This document shows positions 15,501 to 29,700 of a DNA stretch of 64,000 nucleotides, piece after piece. How positions within the stretch are numbered: the first letter of the stretch is position 1; each line of letters opens with the position of its first letter. The translations under genes and the position numbers were made by a program. Origin of the DNA: Candidula unifasciata (taxonomy: Eukaryota; Mollusca; Gastropoda; Stylommatophora; Geomitridae); NCBI GenBank assembly GCA_905116865.2, contig CAJHNH020000224.1:2046910-2110909 (forward strand), read 5' to 3'. The notes beneath the pieces were generated by a model. The model saw only the letters and a program-made list of their open reading frames with translations, had not been told where the DNA came from and did no database searches.

Positions 15501-18500
15501 AAACCAGCATCTAATAAGTTTTGAAGTAACAAAGAGAATTCACATAATTCCACTGTTCTGTGTTTGTAGATGGTTGGATTCTGGTCAAGATGATAGGAAG
15601 ATCAGCAGAACGCTACACTACAATGACAACATAAAGACGTTAAACACCAGCATACAGCCTATTGCTAGAATTGCCCCAATGAAGAAAATGCCCAGTACAC
15701 ATTTGGTACATGAAGACGAGATTAAATCTCCCGATGCTGAACCTGAAAAAGGTTAGTATTTTAGAAATGTGGAATGAATGTTCAATGTTTATATCTCATG
15801 CAATCTTTTGATCTCATCACTGGTTGCTGTAACGGTTCTTGATTCAGTACCTGGCTGCATGGATTCCAGGGATCTGTAGTGGGTGGACAGGGGAGTGAAG
15901 GTGAATAGATGGTACCCCTAAACAAACATCATAACAAGCGACTAATTAGAGATTTGCTAAATTTATTGTGTTGGGCTGCAATGCACAGATATCACAGCCT
16001 AGCTATAAACCACAACACAGTGTGCCAACCACGCATTTCAAGGCAAAGTCAAAAGAAGATGATTCTTTGACAGTTACCCCACTTATGCATTTGGGTGACC
16101 AGGGTGTCTTTATGAGACCAGTAACAGTGTCTTTGATTCTTTCTGAAGCACAGCACAATTTTATATAATCAGAATATTTTAGTTTCCAATGCAAGATGTT
16201 TACGAGCCTGTGTTTTTTTTTTTAACAGTGGTCATATTTGTTTAAATATAAGTAAATTTCACAGAAGAGATGCATGATTTCTAATTTTTTCTTTTTATTT
16301 GAGTTTCAGGTGCTGTACTATAGGTTCTACATGCAATATATATCCACTAATAATCTGCAGGAAAAATTGTCATAGTTGCAAAGATTTTTGCTAACAGTTT
16401 CTCTGGTATGCATGTTAACATAATACTTTTGCTAACAGTTTCTCTGGTATGCATGTTAACATAATACTTTTGCTAACAGTTTCTCTGGTATGCATGTTAA
16501 CATAATACTTTTGCTAACAGTTTCTCTGGTATGCATGTTAACATAATACTTTTGCTAACAGTTTCTCTGGTATGCATGTTGACATAATACTTTTGCTAAA
16601 ACTGTTTCAGTTTTCAAATATGAGATTACTGTAGTGACTGGACAGGAGCCGGGCAGTGGCACAACAGCTCAGCTTGTCATAGTTTTCTATGGCGACAAGG
16701 GTCATTCAGAACCATTCCTTATAGAAGAACATGGTGCAGTGATCTTGACTGAAGGAAGCATCCAGAAATTCCAGGTACGTGTTGTAAAATGTAGTAATTA
16801 TATTATAAGTAATCAAGCAATATTTCCACATGCCATATGTTAAGTATCAGCTTATGCCAATTTTGCAACACCCGGCTATTAAAAAAAAATCTAAAAAACA
16901 TATTAAAACGCTTTCTTTATTCCAGCTTTAGGTTGTCAGTGTCAAACTTTGACATTATTCAAAGAACTCAAAGGACTAGTGAAATGTGAAATGAGAATAT
17001 TGAGAAAGGCTGCGTACAAAACTGAAGAGATAACGTGAGAAATAAAGAAGTTAGAAGAACTATTGGGACAAAACCCTTCAATAAAATAAATGAGAAACAA
17101 ACTGAAATAGTTCAGCCAGCTAGTCAGAATGAATCCAATGAGGCCTGCCAACATCGAGAGCTTACAGCATGAGAAGGTAAACACCAAGAAGCAGAGGGAG
17201 ATCTAGAAGGAAGATAGATTTAAGGAGTCACTTTAAAAAAAATACTAAGCTATTCTAAATCCTAATATTATTTATTATACTTTTGCCATTAATCTTATTC
17301 TGTGGTCATTATCTTTCTCCCAAATGCAGGTTTCCACTGACACAGATCTGGGCAACCTTTATAAAATTCGTGTAGGATTTAATGCTGCTGGGTGTGAACA
17401 AGAATGGTATTCTGACCCAGATTCCAGTCCTTCATGGTTTACAGAAATGGTAAGTTTCCATGTAAAGAAATGAATGCTTTTTTTTCTTCTTTATATTTCA
17501 AGATGAAAACTTTGCTTTAGTTTATGATGACATGAAATGTTGGCACCTTTCCATCACTTCAGAAGATAGTGTTCTGGTGTTCTGTAGGGAGGTATGCAAA
17601 TCCCAACCCATGGCAATAGAACAGTACATAACCTGGGCATTATTATAGAGACTACAGATGTCCATGCATCATGATCCCTCTATTGCCCTTCTTGTTAGCT
17701 CCAGATGAAAGGTAACACAAATACTGTTAACCTTCATGCAGATGAACTCCTCAAATGAGTACCAGATAATTTTCAGTACTTTCTAATGTGAAAAGGTGGC
17801 AAGGAAGAGAACTGACATACCTACTCATTAATGTGCAACATCCCATGTGTAATATATATCATGCAATTATTTGAATTTTTTTTTTTTTTTTTAAATTATG
17901 GTATGACTTATTTTACGAAGTAAATTCCATTTCTTTTGGTACTTTTTCTCATGATTTAACTTTCGGACATTTATTTGTTTTCGCTAGTTCTATCGCAAAA
18001 TAGCTGTTTTTAAAACTTCTGCTACTTTTTCTTTTGTCATCTCACTGTTTATTGGGTGTCATAGTTTTCTAAATTTGTCATGCTTTTCTCAAGTGGCTTG
18101 AGTGATGGATTTGTTCTTTTTGCAAGATTCAGATACACCATCTATCCATCTCTTTCTTGGTCTTCCTCCCGCCTTAAGTTCAGATGTTCTTCTGTTGCAG
18201 TTTCATATACAGTTTGGTCTGACTGCATTCCACTTGGATGGCTAAACCCCTTTATTCTGTCTCTTGATTTAATTCAATAATGTGTAATGATCAGCACTCT
18301 GTATGTATGTGTGTGTGTATGTGTGTGTGCGTGTGAGCGAGGGGGTGGACATGTATGTGTGCGTGCACCTATGCACATGCATTATACTATCCTTCTGTTG
18401 TATTTTTTCTTCATACTCATAATATGCATATTGTTAAACGAAAACATGCTTTATTGATAAAATGCAACTGCTGTGTGAAAGACGAGTGTTTGGAAGACCC

Positions 18501-21500
18501 ATTTGTAAAAAGAGTCACATAGTGTGCCCAATTTGTGACCCTTTAAAAATAAAGTTTGTTTGTTTGTTCAGTCAGAGTCTTATTCCAACCTTCTCTCTGA
18601 TGCAAGTATTAGTAAGCTTGTTCCTTCTTGTGTTGTTGGTGATTGTCCCTTCATGTGTTGTTGGTAATTGTCCCTTCTTGTGTTGTTGGTGATTGTCCCT
18701 TCTTGTGTTGTTGGTGATTGTCCCTTCATGTGATGTTGGTAATTGTCCCTTCTTGTGTTGTTAGTAATTGTCCCTTCATGTGATGTTGGTGATTGTCTCT
18801 TCTTGTGTTGTTAGTGATTGTCCCTTCTTGTGTTGTTGGTGATTGTCCCTTCATGTATTGTTGGTGATTGTCCCTTCTTGTGTTGTTAGTGATTGTCCCT
18901 TCTTGTGTTGTTGGTGATTGTCCCTTCTTGTGTTGTTGGTGATTGTCCCTTCTTGTGTTGTTAGTGATTGTCCCTTCATGTGTTGTTGGTGATTGTCCCT
19001 TCTTGTGTTGTTAGTGATTGTCCCTTCTTGTGTTGTTGGTGATTGTCCCTTCTTGTGTTGTTAGTGATTGTCCCTTCTTGTGTTGTTAGTGATTGTCCCT
19101 TCATGTGTTGTTGGTGATTGTCCCTTCATGTGTTGTTGGTGATTGTCCCTTCTTGTGTTGTTGGTGATTGTCCCTTCTTGTGTTGTTGGTGATTGTCCCT
19201 TCTTGTGTTGTTGGTGATTGTCCCTTCTTGTGTTGTTGGTGATTGTCCCTTCATGTGTTGTTGGTGATTGTCCCTTCTTGTGTTGTTGGTGATTGTCCCT
19301 TCTTGTGTTGTTGGTGATTGTCCCTTCATGTGTTGTTGGGGATTGTCCCTTCATGTGTTGTTGGTGATTGTCCCTTCTTGTGTTGTTGGTGATTGTCCCT
19401 TCTTGTGTTGTTGGTGATTGTCCCTTCTTGTGTTGTTGGTGATTGTCCCTTCTTGTGTTGTTGGTGATTGTCCCTTCATGTGTTGTTGGTGATTGTCCCT
19501 TCTTGTGGTGTTGGTGATTGTCCCTTCTTGTGTTGTTGGTGATTGTCCCTTCATGTGTTGTTGGTGATTGTCCCTTCTTCTGTTGTTAGTGATTGTCCCT
19601 TCTTGCGTTGTTAGTGATTGTCCCTTCTTGTGTTGTTGGTGACCTTTCAGCATCACCACATGTCACAGGTAGTTATTTCCTGCTCTTGTGATCAATGTTT
19701 GAGATTCTTTGACCAAAATGAAGGTATTAAAATTAAAAACTTTGATAAAAGAGTTGAGATGTGAGGGGTTGAGACTTTGAGATAAGTCACAACTGTGCAG
19801 AGTTGGACAGTGTAACAACTTAATAGGACACATGTATTCAAGAACAGTATCATTTAAGCAGAGCCAGCAAATACAGTGTGAGTTGCTTACTACTAATAAA
19901 GTTAAGATCCCTTTTTACGCGTTAGGCACTTCGATATTTTTACAGACCATCAGCACTAGGTGGGTAATGTGGTCAGCATTACGCAGGCCATCTTTACTTT
20001 CCCAGGACAGCCATCCTGGTACCCTTTTTAGGCTGGGTCGACCTGCGACGCACCATACCATGTGGGTTTTGATCACGTACGTTGGAATTACCAGTCAGAC
20101 TCGCAACACATAATTACTACTGAATGAGATGATAAAATGCAATTTTAAATGCTAAATTTGATTTTCATTACTGTATAGGACTCTTCAAAAAAATTTTAAT
20201 TTACTGCTTGTCTATACAATTTTTAAAATATCTCTCCCCCATTCAGATTCAAATTAAGAATATAAACACAGCACAAAAGCATCACATTGATACAAACCAG
20301 TGGGTAAGAATAGAAGCTGAGCAAGATTTTTGGAGAGAGTTTCCTATCAAGAGAGCAATTTCCAGTGAAACTCTTGCTGGTCAGTAGTCTATGGAATTGC
20401 TGTTTTGTTCCGAAATACTTGTTTATGTGTTTTGTATAAGATGTTAACTTATCAACTACTGGATTCAAAAATATGTTCTTGCAGAATGAATTTTCATTTT
20501 CAAATTTGTCATCTGTCTTTATCCCCCAGTGCATGAAATTCTCGTTATATAGTGTATCCAATAGAAAAAGAAAAATAGGTCTGAAACATTTTTATGGAGC
20601 AATGTTAAAAAATCACCTATATGTTGACCTCATGACCCACCACGTGCCGATTGGTCTATAATATATAGGTCCAGCCCTATATGCCCAAAACATCTAAAGG
20701 CATGGAAAAGACAAAGGACCTTTTTTCCACCTTTAAATGTTTTAAAATGTGGGTCTAGCATAATATGTCCAGTGCACCAACGAAAGAAGAGGGTCTTTTA
20801 CTTTTACCTTTCAAGTTAAGAAATAAAGTTGGGAGGAACGACTCTATTCTGTTTAACTAGGTTTTATTCCGTTTATCTAAAAGGGCAAAAATAAAACTCT
20901 AACCTGCCTGTGGGACAGTCTATGGGGACAGCACTAGCCATGTGGCCCTAAATTTGCAGGCTCTAAAACCCCCTGCCTATACCACAAAAGTGGTAAAAGA
21001 AGGCAGTATTTGGCAGGTTTAAGGGAAAAAAATCCCATATGGATTAATTGCTCTGTAAGTGTGTGGGTGTATTGACATACACGTACATATGTGTGTGTTT
21101 GTGCATGCATGCTTGTATGTGTGTCATTATTTATAGTATTTAACTACTATTGCATTTAATGTTTTTATATTTAATGTTTAATTAAGAATCAACATCACAG
21201 CACTAGGGACATTTACATTAGTGCACAGCTCCCATCTTCAGCAGCAAATGCATAGTTCCTTATCCGATGGTACCAGTAACAGTCTCATTGTAAATCCGTG
21301 ATGACAGCACTAGGAACATTCCCATAAGTGCTGCATCCCCATCTTCAACAACAAGGGCAGAATTACAATTCCAATGGTACCAGTAACACTCTGATTGTAT
21401 ATCCGCCTCACCTTTTCCCTGAGTGTTGACCATCAGCCAGATCCCCTGGTCAATTCTCACAGTACTATTCTCCTCAGACCATGATGATCCATCTGTACCT

Positions 21501-23720
21501 CCACACTGCTCACTCGCCTCCAAAGGGGCCCTTACAACATCTAGCTTGTCAAGCAATAATGCACCTATCACAACAGGCATTATATGCACAGATGTACACT
21601 CATGGCATCAGACACATGTAAGGGGAAGCATTTCTCCAAAGATTTGTAGCACAGATTGATCATAATGATTGTGAATATAGAAATTTATTGTTATTAGAAC
21701 ACATACAGCACAGTTTATGTCCTTGCCCTGTCCCTGGTCCTTTTTTTTCTGTTTCCTTCCTGGAAGGTTTCACAGCAGATTGTTATTTATTGCTACCTTT
21801 ATTTTAAACAACATCAAAAGGCTATGGTTGAGTACCAGCAAGGAAATCACAAATACAATTTTGAGAGGTTTTGAATAACCGATCAACATCATGGCACACA
21901 CGTAGTAACTCATAAGTGCTCTGTTCTTCTTCTAACTCAAGTCTGAGTCCAAAGAAGCTCAGCACAGTGCATGGGCTCTGTAGCACCGGTGAGGATTCTG
22001 AAATACTTTAGGTAGATTTTTAAATCCATATTTTGCCCCGGCAGTGCTGTTAGGCTACTCTTTTCCAACGGTTAAGGGATTTTTCACGTGCACACCAATG
22101 CACATGGGTGTCCGATCTCACTACCCAGAGACCAGGGGGAATAACTAGAAGTCCACGCGAAAAAATTCCAGCCCTTACCAGGGATTGAACTCAGAACCTC
22201 TAGCACTCGAGGCAGACACTATGCCTCAAGACCACACAGCCTTCTAAAAATTTAGAGAACATGCATCTAATCTATAGCAACGTACGGATGGGAGTCATGG
22301 ACTATCTCCCAGTCCTTAAGAAAGACAATAGGGGCTTTTGAGCTGAAATGCTATACAAAGATTCTCAGAATATCATGGACAAAAAAGAGGAGAAATACTG
22401 ACATTTCTAAAGATCTCAACATAAAGGAAGATTGGCTATTAAGCATCATCTTGTCTTAAAGCTGTTTTGTCATATCAAGCGTCATGACAACAATTAATAG
22501 CAGAAGGCATGGTACCAGGAGGAAGGGGCAGGGGCTGACCAACACGAAGATGGGCACATGATATAAGTGACTCCTTGAATATCAAAGTACATGAGGCAAG
22601 AGAGCTGGTGAGAGACTGCGTTTTTTTCTTCAGGCATACCGTGATGAGAGCAACGTTCTGCAAAGGAAATGTTGCATGATGATAATGATGACCTTTATTT
22701 TATTTTTAAAAAAATTTTTTTTTTAATGCTTATCTCCACTGATATAACAAAGGGAAGTCCTTACATGAAATTTGTTTAGTGTACATCATGGTAAATCACT
22801 GTTTAATAGAAAAGAAAATTTTTTTTATGTAAATTAATGTGATTAAACTTAGGAGCTGCTGTAGCTAGTGGCTAGATGCTTCTTTGCAGGCCTGAAGGTC
22901 TTGGGTTCCGATCTGCACTGTGGTGCATTTTTGTTTTTTAATTTAACATGGTCCCCATGTCAACAGAGACTACACATGAGTACCAGATAAGTAAAAGTGA
23001 CTAGTGTGGCATTGTCCACATCACCCACTATGGGCCGACATCATAGCATCATATGCCCAGTATGCTACTGGTGTAAAAAAGGGTCTTTTATATATATACT
23101 TATTATTTGTCATTTTCAGTACAACTACCTTTGTAGCTTTCCACAACAAATAGATTACCAGAAGCTGTCAGATCCACCCATTTTAATTTTTTTTTAATGG
23201 GATGAATTCAAAAGGAGTGAAGAAATAGGAGAAATGTCTGGGCAACCACTATTATCAACTGTTATGAGACAGAGAAGATGATGCTACACTGGACACATCC
23301 TGAGAAGAAACCAGCAGAGAATCACCAAACATACATTGAAATGGGCAGTAAATGGATTAAGAAGATGAAACCCTAAAACTAACATTGATGAGAGAGGCCA
23401 AAGCTTCTTGACCTGATTCCATCCATGATATGGGACTGATTGCATAAGATACAATGGAATGAAGGAATAGACTACAAGCCCTATGTGACATATAATGGCA
23501 CAACAGGATGGGGAAATTAATTATTGTGTCTCACAGTAATCACATATAATTACAAATTTAGTTTCTCACAAATACTGAAGAAACACTTGTTTAGAGCATT
23601 CATAATTGCACTGAATTTCATCTCGTTTATTTACCATTATGTATGCATTCAAGTAAGAGTTTTAGTTTATAAATTATCCAGATAATGGAACATACTTTTT
23701 TCATTTTCTACACCCGTATG

Positions 23721-23792
<72 letters not shown>

Positions 23793-26700
23793 TTTCAGCT
23801 TTTAAATTAAAATGGAACTTTTCTAGTTCTGATCTTCTTTCTTCTTTTGTCAATATCTGCTTTGTGGAACTAGATGTCACATTTTAACAGATGATAGATA
23901 TCTGAGCTAGGGCATGATAGATATCTGAGCTAGGGCACACTTGGTTACTTTGTATGTTGTGATTTTGTGAAGTCTTAGGTACTCAGCGCCTCTTTTAGTT
24001 CATCTTCTTCAAGGTGTGTCTCTGCCTTTTGGAGTTTCCATTTTCAAGATAAACACTCTCACTGCTGGCATGGTTGGATTCATTCTTATTGGGTAGCAGA
24101 ACCACTGTGGTCTTTGTTTTTCAATGAATTTAATGATGAATGTTGTTTCAATAGCTTATCTAATCTTTTAACATAGTAAACTCTAAGAACAGAAACATGT
24201 TCAGAAACAGGAAAGAATCAATGAGTAGTCATGACAATCTCCTGCCAAAACAGGAACAGAAGAAAGGGGAAAATCTTCTTCTTCTTTTCCCTTCTTCCAG
24301 TCACCTGCATGGATTGTTGGGAAAAAGATGTAAGGATCTTATGTGTGCTGTTTCTAATGCATAGCATAAATTGATCTTCATTTCTCTAAAGCTGTTCCTG
24401 ATGCTGTGTCCCATCTTTTGTGACTTTATCACATTGCTCTGTGTTCATCATTTTTCGTCAATGTGGCTGTGCAGTTGGTACTGAGGCATTCTCTCAGAGG
24501 GCCAAACCAACCTATCTGTTGCTTTTCAATTAATTTTACAACTGGTTTCAGTCCTAGTTTTATTCAAATTTCTTCATTTTCAGTTTTATCTCTCAGGAAT
24601 TTGGCACAGAGTGAGTGAGTATTGATCAGTGTGGAGATCTTCATGGATAAATCATTGATTGACATCATTCTCTGAAGGCTGTGAATCTTATGCTCACTTA
24701 TAGATTCTGTCACTAAGTCTGCATATATTTCAGATATCCCTGGGATCATCACTGAGTTATTTAGTTTTGTGTTTTTATTATGTTTTTACCAGATGAACAA
24801 TTGCTCTGCCAAAAGAGACTGAGTCACATAGGATAAAACCTAGTGCATTGAAGTCGATCCTCTTACTTTTAAAATTTCATAACTGATCAATGTGTAAACA
24901 ACTTTGTACAATGAGTTAATGATTACTTTGTTTCTCTTTATTGATCTGTAGTGCAAGACTACATAATAGATGTGTACACTGGGGACAGAAGTGGAGCAGG
25001 CACAAATGCAAATGTATACATACAAATTTGTGGACAAAATGGAGACTCAGGATGGCGCCACTTACACAGCTCTAAACAAATTTCCAGCAAGTTTGAAAGA
25101 GAATCGGTATATTTAGCACATTCTTTGTAGTATAAAGTTTATATAAATGTAAATGATTAATTCAATAGAATTCTGATCAATTCAATAGAATTATCTAAAC
25201 ACAAACAAAAACATACACAAACACACCTACACATAATACAGCTAAACAACTTATTTATAAACAAGCACATTACCTCAGTTACAAATAATGAAATGAACTT
25301 TTATTATGAACCAGTATTTCAGAAATGTTGCCCTTTATGTGCTTCAATAAAAAAATTGGTGCAGGCAGTTTTAAGTGTGGTTGCCAAATGTTGTTGATTA
25401 CCTAGATGTAGAAGACCTCCCTCAAAGTGCACTGAACAAACAAAAATAAAAATAAGCAGAGAATAATACATCATTGATCAGGATCAGAAAATGACTACTG
25501 AGGATATTTCTGGTGCAGTTAAGCAGAGTAAAAGTACAATTGCTATAAAATTACACAACAAACTAAACATGAGAAAAGTTTGTGCCAGCTGGGTTCTCTG
25601 CCTGCTAACATGTGAACAGAAGAAAATTGAGGTAACATGCTGTTGACATTTACTCAAAGAGATCTGTCAGAAAACATTTTGACAGCTGTAGTGACAGTAG
25701 ATGAGACTTGGGTTCACCATTATGAACCCCCACTCCAAAATTGCCAGCATTCACCGGAAAACTCCAGGTTCCCAGACACATATCAAGGAGTAATGCTGAC
25801 AATTGTTTTTAGATGCCAAATGTGTTCTTTTGAAAGTATACCTACCTTGAGGCCATTCTGTTAATGAACAGTATTATGCAGGTCTCCTTACAAAACTGAG
25901 AATGGCTGCAATAAGAAAACAATGAATCGGCTGCAGTCAAACTCTCTCTTTGCTTCAGGGCAACGATTCTTCTCACAAAGCACAGATAGTGCAGCTACTA
26001 GCCAGCCGTTTGAAAATTAAATTTCTTCCTTATTCGCCATATTTTCTAGATCTGGCACCCTCAGACTTTTTTCTGTTCCGAAGCCTTTAAAAAAAACAGT
26101 TTAAGGAATATGTTTGCCAGTCATAAGTAACCTAAACTGATGTGATAACTGGTTTAGCATGAAAAATAGGCTATTCACTTCCCAAGGTCTTTTTAAGGTC
26201 AACCAGAGATGCCAGATTTTTTTTTTTATTTGGGAGGTGGCGGTATTGGAAAAGAATAAACACTGAAGCAGATTTAAGCTTTCTGGGTCATTTCCTTCAT
26301 AGACAGGGTAAGAACTTACGGATCACCCCTTGCACGTTGTTATCCTTGTTATCCTTGTTATTATGACTGCTTATTGCATTTTTATGTTTGTGTTGTCAGC
26401 ATGACGTGTTTACAGTAACAGCTGTGGACCTTGGGAAATTGACCAAAGTAAAAGTAAAACATGATGGCCATGGCCCAGGCTCTGGCTGGTATTTGGATAA
26501 AATCAAAGTGAGAGAATCTCAAGAAGCTGCCACTGTCTTCCTGTTTGAATGTAACAGGTAATACAGTGTCAATGTTTGCGATGTTATATAAACATTTATT
26601 TTAGGCTTGCCTTTGTTAGTACCCTATCAAATTGTTTCTGATGTTGTCTTTAGTAGGGGATTTCTATCTGTAATCTGTTTTTCATTGCCAATATAATGAG

Positions 26701-29700
26701 ATCTGTTATGTATATACCTGACGGCAAATAGTTAATTAGTCCTGCTACAAGTAAAGTAAAAGTAAAGGTCCCTTTTCTACGCCTTTAGGTGTATTGGGCA
26801 TATAGGACTAGATGTATATTTCCATAGAACAATCGGCACTTGATGGGTGATGTGGTCAGCATCACGCCGGCCGCCTTTACTTCTCAGGACTGCACCTGGT
26901 ATCCTCTCAAGGCTGGCTCAACCTGGGAGAGTCCTGCTACAATATTTTATAAAATATTTAATAAATAAAAAGACAGTTTAAGCCAATCATTCACAGTCTA
27001 ACAGTTTTGAAAATAATCTCCCCCCCCCCCCCCCCCCGACCACCACCTTTCTTCACAGGGATCTATATTCTATCCAGCTAGTTCATCACCACCTTAACAG
27101 TGAAGATTTTATCCAAATGAATTATCCCGTGTGTAATGTTTGCTTCTTCAAGAGAAATTCTATTCAAGGTAGCTAACTCTACGGAATCATTTAATAGCTT
27201 TTGTGTACTAATTTTGTTGAAGTCCAGAATCACCCATTTCCGAGCCTATAATGACTGTCCTGCACATAAGTGACATTTGATCTTTCTTGTGAAATAAATA
27301 CACAGATGGCTTGATGAAGGAGAAGATGATGGAGCCATAGAGAGGGAACTGGCATTAACAGATGTGCTCGAAGAGAAATTAGAATCTCATCATGTAATGG
27401 CAGATGATAATGAAGATAATGATGATGATCGTGACGAAGAAGAAAAGCTTAAAGGTTAGTGATTAAAGTATTAACATCAAATTTCAAAGCTTCAAAAATA
27501 TAGATTATTGCTGCTTGTTTGTTTGTTTGCATACACTGACTGTAAACCCTGGTGGAAAGTAATGGTTGTTCGTCCATTTCTAGACTTTGTCTTTGTTCCA
27601 GAATTTGAGTTTTTCATTTGCACTTGTTTTACAGATCTGGCTTATATGTATACAGACTGTTGGTGCCTTGCCTTTCAGGCAGATGCACTCCACTTTTGAA
27701 GGAAACACCCCTAATTGGTCGCCTTTTATGACAAGCTTGTTATGAGGGCAGTAGGTCAATTCTGTCTGGTTTTTTTTTTTTTTTTGGGAACTTCTTATAT
27801 ATTGTGAAATTATGTAACATAACTGCTTTTCATTTTTAAACTACTTGAAAACATGAAGCACTTTGCTTGTCATCAAGGACATTTTCTGGAAAATAAAGGT
27901 AGCAAGTATGATTTTGACATCACCAATCATTCACCCCAGCACCTCTAGATGCTGAAAAACTGACACTTCCATTTGGATCCATTTCCCCTTAATGTCACTT
28001 TTCGAACTTGTCTACAGTGACCTTTTTAAGACACATAGTTGATGCTGTTGGCTGAATTTACACGTGTGCAAATGTTTAAGAGGTTAGGATATGACTACAT
28101 TAATTAACAATAACATTCAGATGGGGTTTTCTTTACCAAGTTAGCAGATGTTCTCATAAGCCTCAGTGATAGAGTTCAAAGGGTCAAGGCATGAGTCACC
28201 CGCTACATGTATGTTTTTTGGCTTCACAGATGTATTCATTTTCATGCTTCACCATCTGCAGTTTATTAATTAATTCTTTTTATATCTTAATATAGTTTGA
28301 AGAAAGAAAATTTAAATGTAGATAAATACATTTTCTTTTAACAAATTTTTTGTAACTTCAATAAAAAAGGTTGTTTAAAAAAAAATTATTACATTCAAAT
28401 GTTTGATGGCCCAGTTTTGTTAGTGTTCCTGATTAAGTAAAGTTAACAAACCCGGTAATTATTATTTTTTTTTAAACTGAACATCTATAGCTATACATCA
28501 GAGATGCATGCAAGCAAAACATGAATATTTTGGATCTTAACTAAAAAAATGCGTCCCCCCATAATATGCATAGGTACATTTGAGAAATAATATTGAACGT
28601 GTTGAAAGAAGAATAACATGCTGAGGAGGAAGAACTGTGCAGAAACAGATCTTCATGCTGCAAACTTTCCTAGTTATAGAATACATCAAATATAGTCAAA
28701 TATGAATGGCAGAATATAACACTATTTATGCCCTCTATCCCCTAACTGGGCTAGCCCTCGACCAACTCATGCCAAACATTCCTAAATGCTAATTGACTTA
28801 AACCCATTTTTTGGCTCTCCTTTAAACTATGGCTGGTAGACAAAAGTAGACGGCCGGTTAGTCTGAGTTCTGTCCCTTGGCTACAGGGCAATTACGAACT
28901 GGAAAAGGCAGGAATCACAAAACAAAGTGACGTTGACATGCCTGGCAGACCCCGCGCTGCGACTCAATTTAGCGACCGCGTTCAAATACCGCTTCTTGCG
29001 ACGCATTACGGAGTGGTTTAGAGGGAACGATACAAGTGACATAATTACTGTGTGTTGGCGTTAGACAGCGTGCAGTGCCCTACTGTCATCATAAGGTTAG
29101 GGTTTGGGTTAGGGTTAGGGGTAGGGTTTGGGTTAGGTTTAGGGTTAGGGTTTGGGTTGCTACTTTGAGTTTGTGGGAAGACAAGATGCGGCGACACTAA
29201 CCGTAACCCAAAACCTAACCCAAACCCTAACCCTACACCTAACCCAAACCCTACCCCTAACCCAAACCCTAAACCTAACCCACACCGTAACCATATGATT
29301 ATAGCAGGGCAGTGCATGCTGTCTATCGCCAACACACAGTAATTATGTCATTTGTTTCTTTTCCTCCTGTCCAGTCCGTAATTGCACTGTAGCCAAGGGA
29401 CAGAATTCTGACTAACCGGCCGCCTACTGTTGTCTACCGGCCATAGTTTAAAGGAGAGACCATTTTTTAATTTTTTATTTGCTTTTGCAGTTGAACTTTT
29501 TACTATATAGTTTAGACAATCTAAAAACCAAACTTGTCCTATGTTGCCTCTTATGACACGCTTATTAGATTGTCAACCAAATAGGCAACAAATGCTGGGA
29601 GCTGGTTCTGCAATATCTTGTAAAGGACCACACTTTTTTTAAATAATTTTTAGTAGAGTGTGGTGCTCTTTGCTTCACCTAAGGGCTTTGATATCACATA

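Noticed and set aside
18621..19659. Long repetitive minus-strand ORFs and a CRISPR-like look
   Set aside because: Units are contiguous 25-mers without unique spacers, and the ORFs exist only because the unit has no stop codon.
20223..20561. 112-codon minus-strand ORF overlapping exon 10
   Set aside because: The plus strand holds a PLAT exon with matching phases and splice sites; the minus ORF has no recognisable content.
29045..29335. Possible chromosome end or telomere; Pro/Asn-rich ORF
   Set aside because: The arrays are short, degenerate, inverted and enclosed in a transposon-like element with target duplications.
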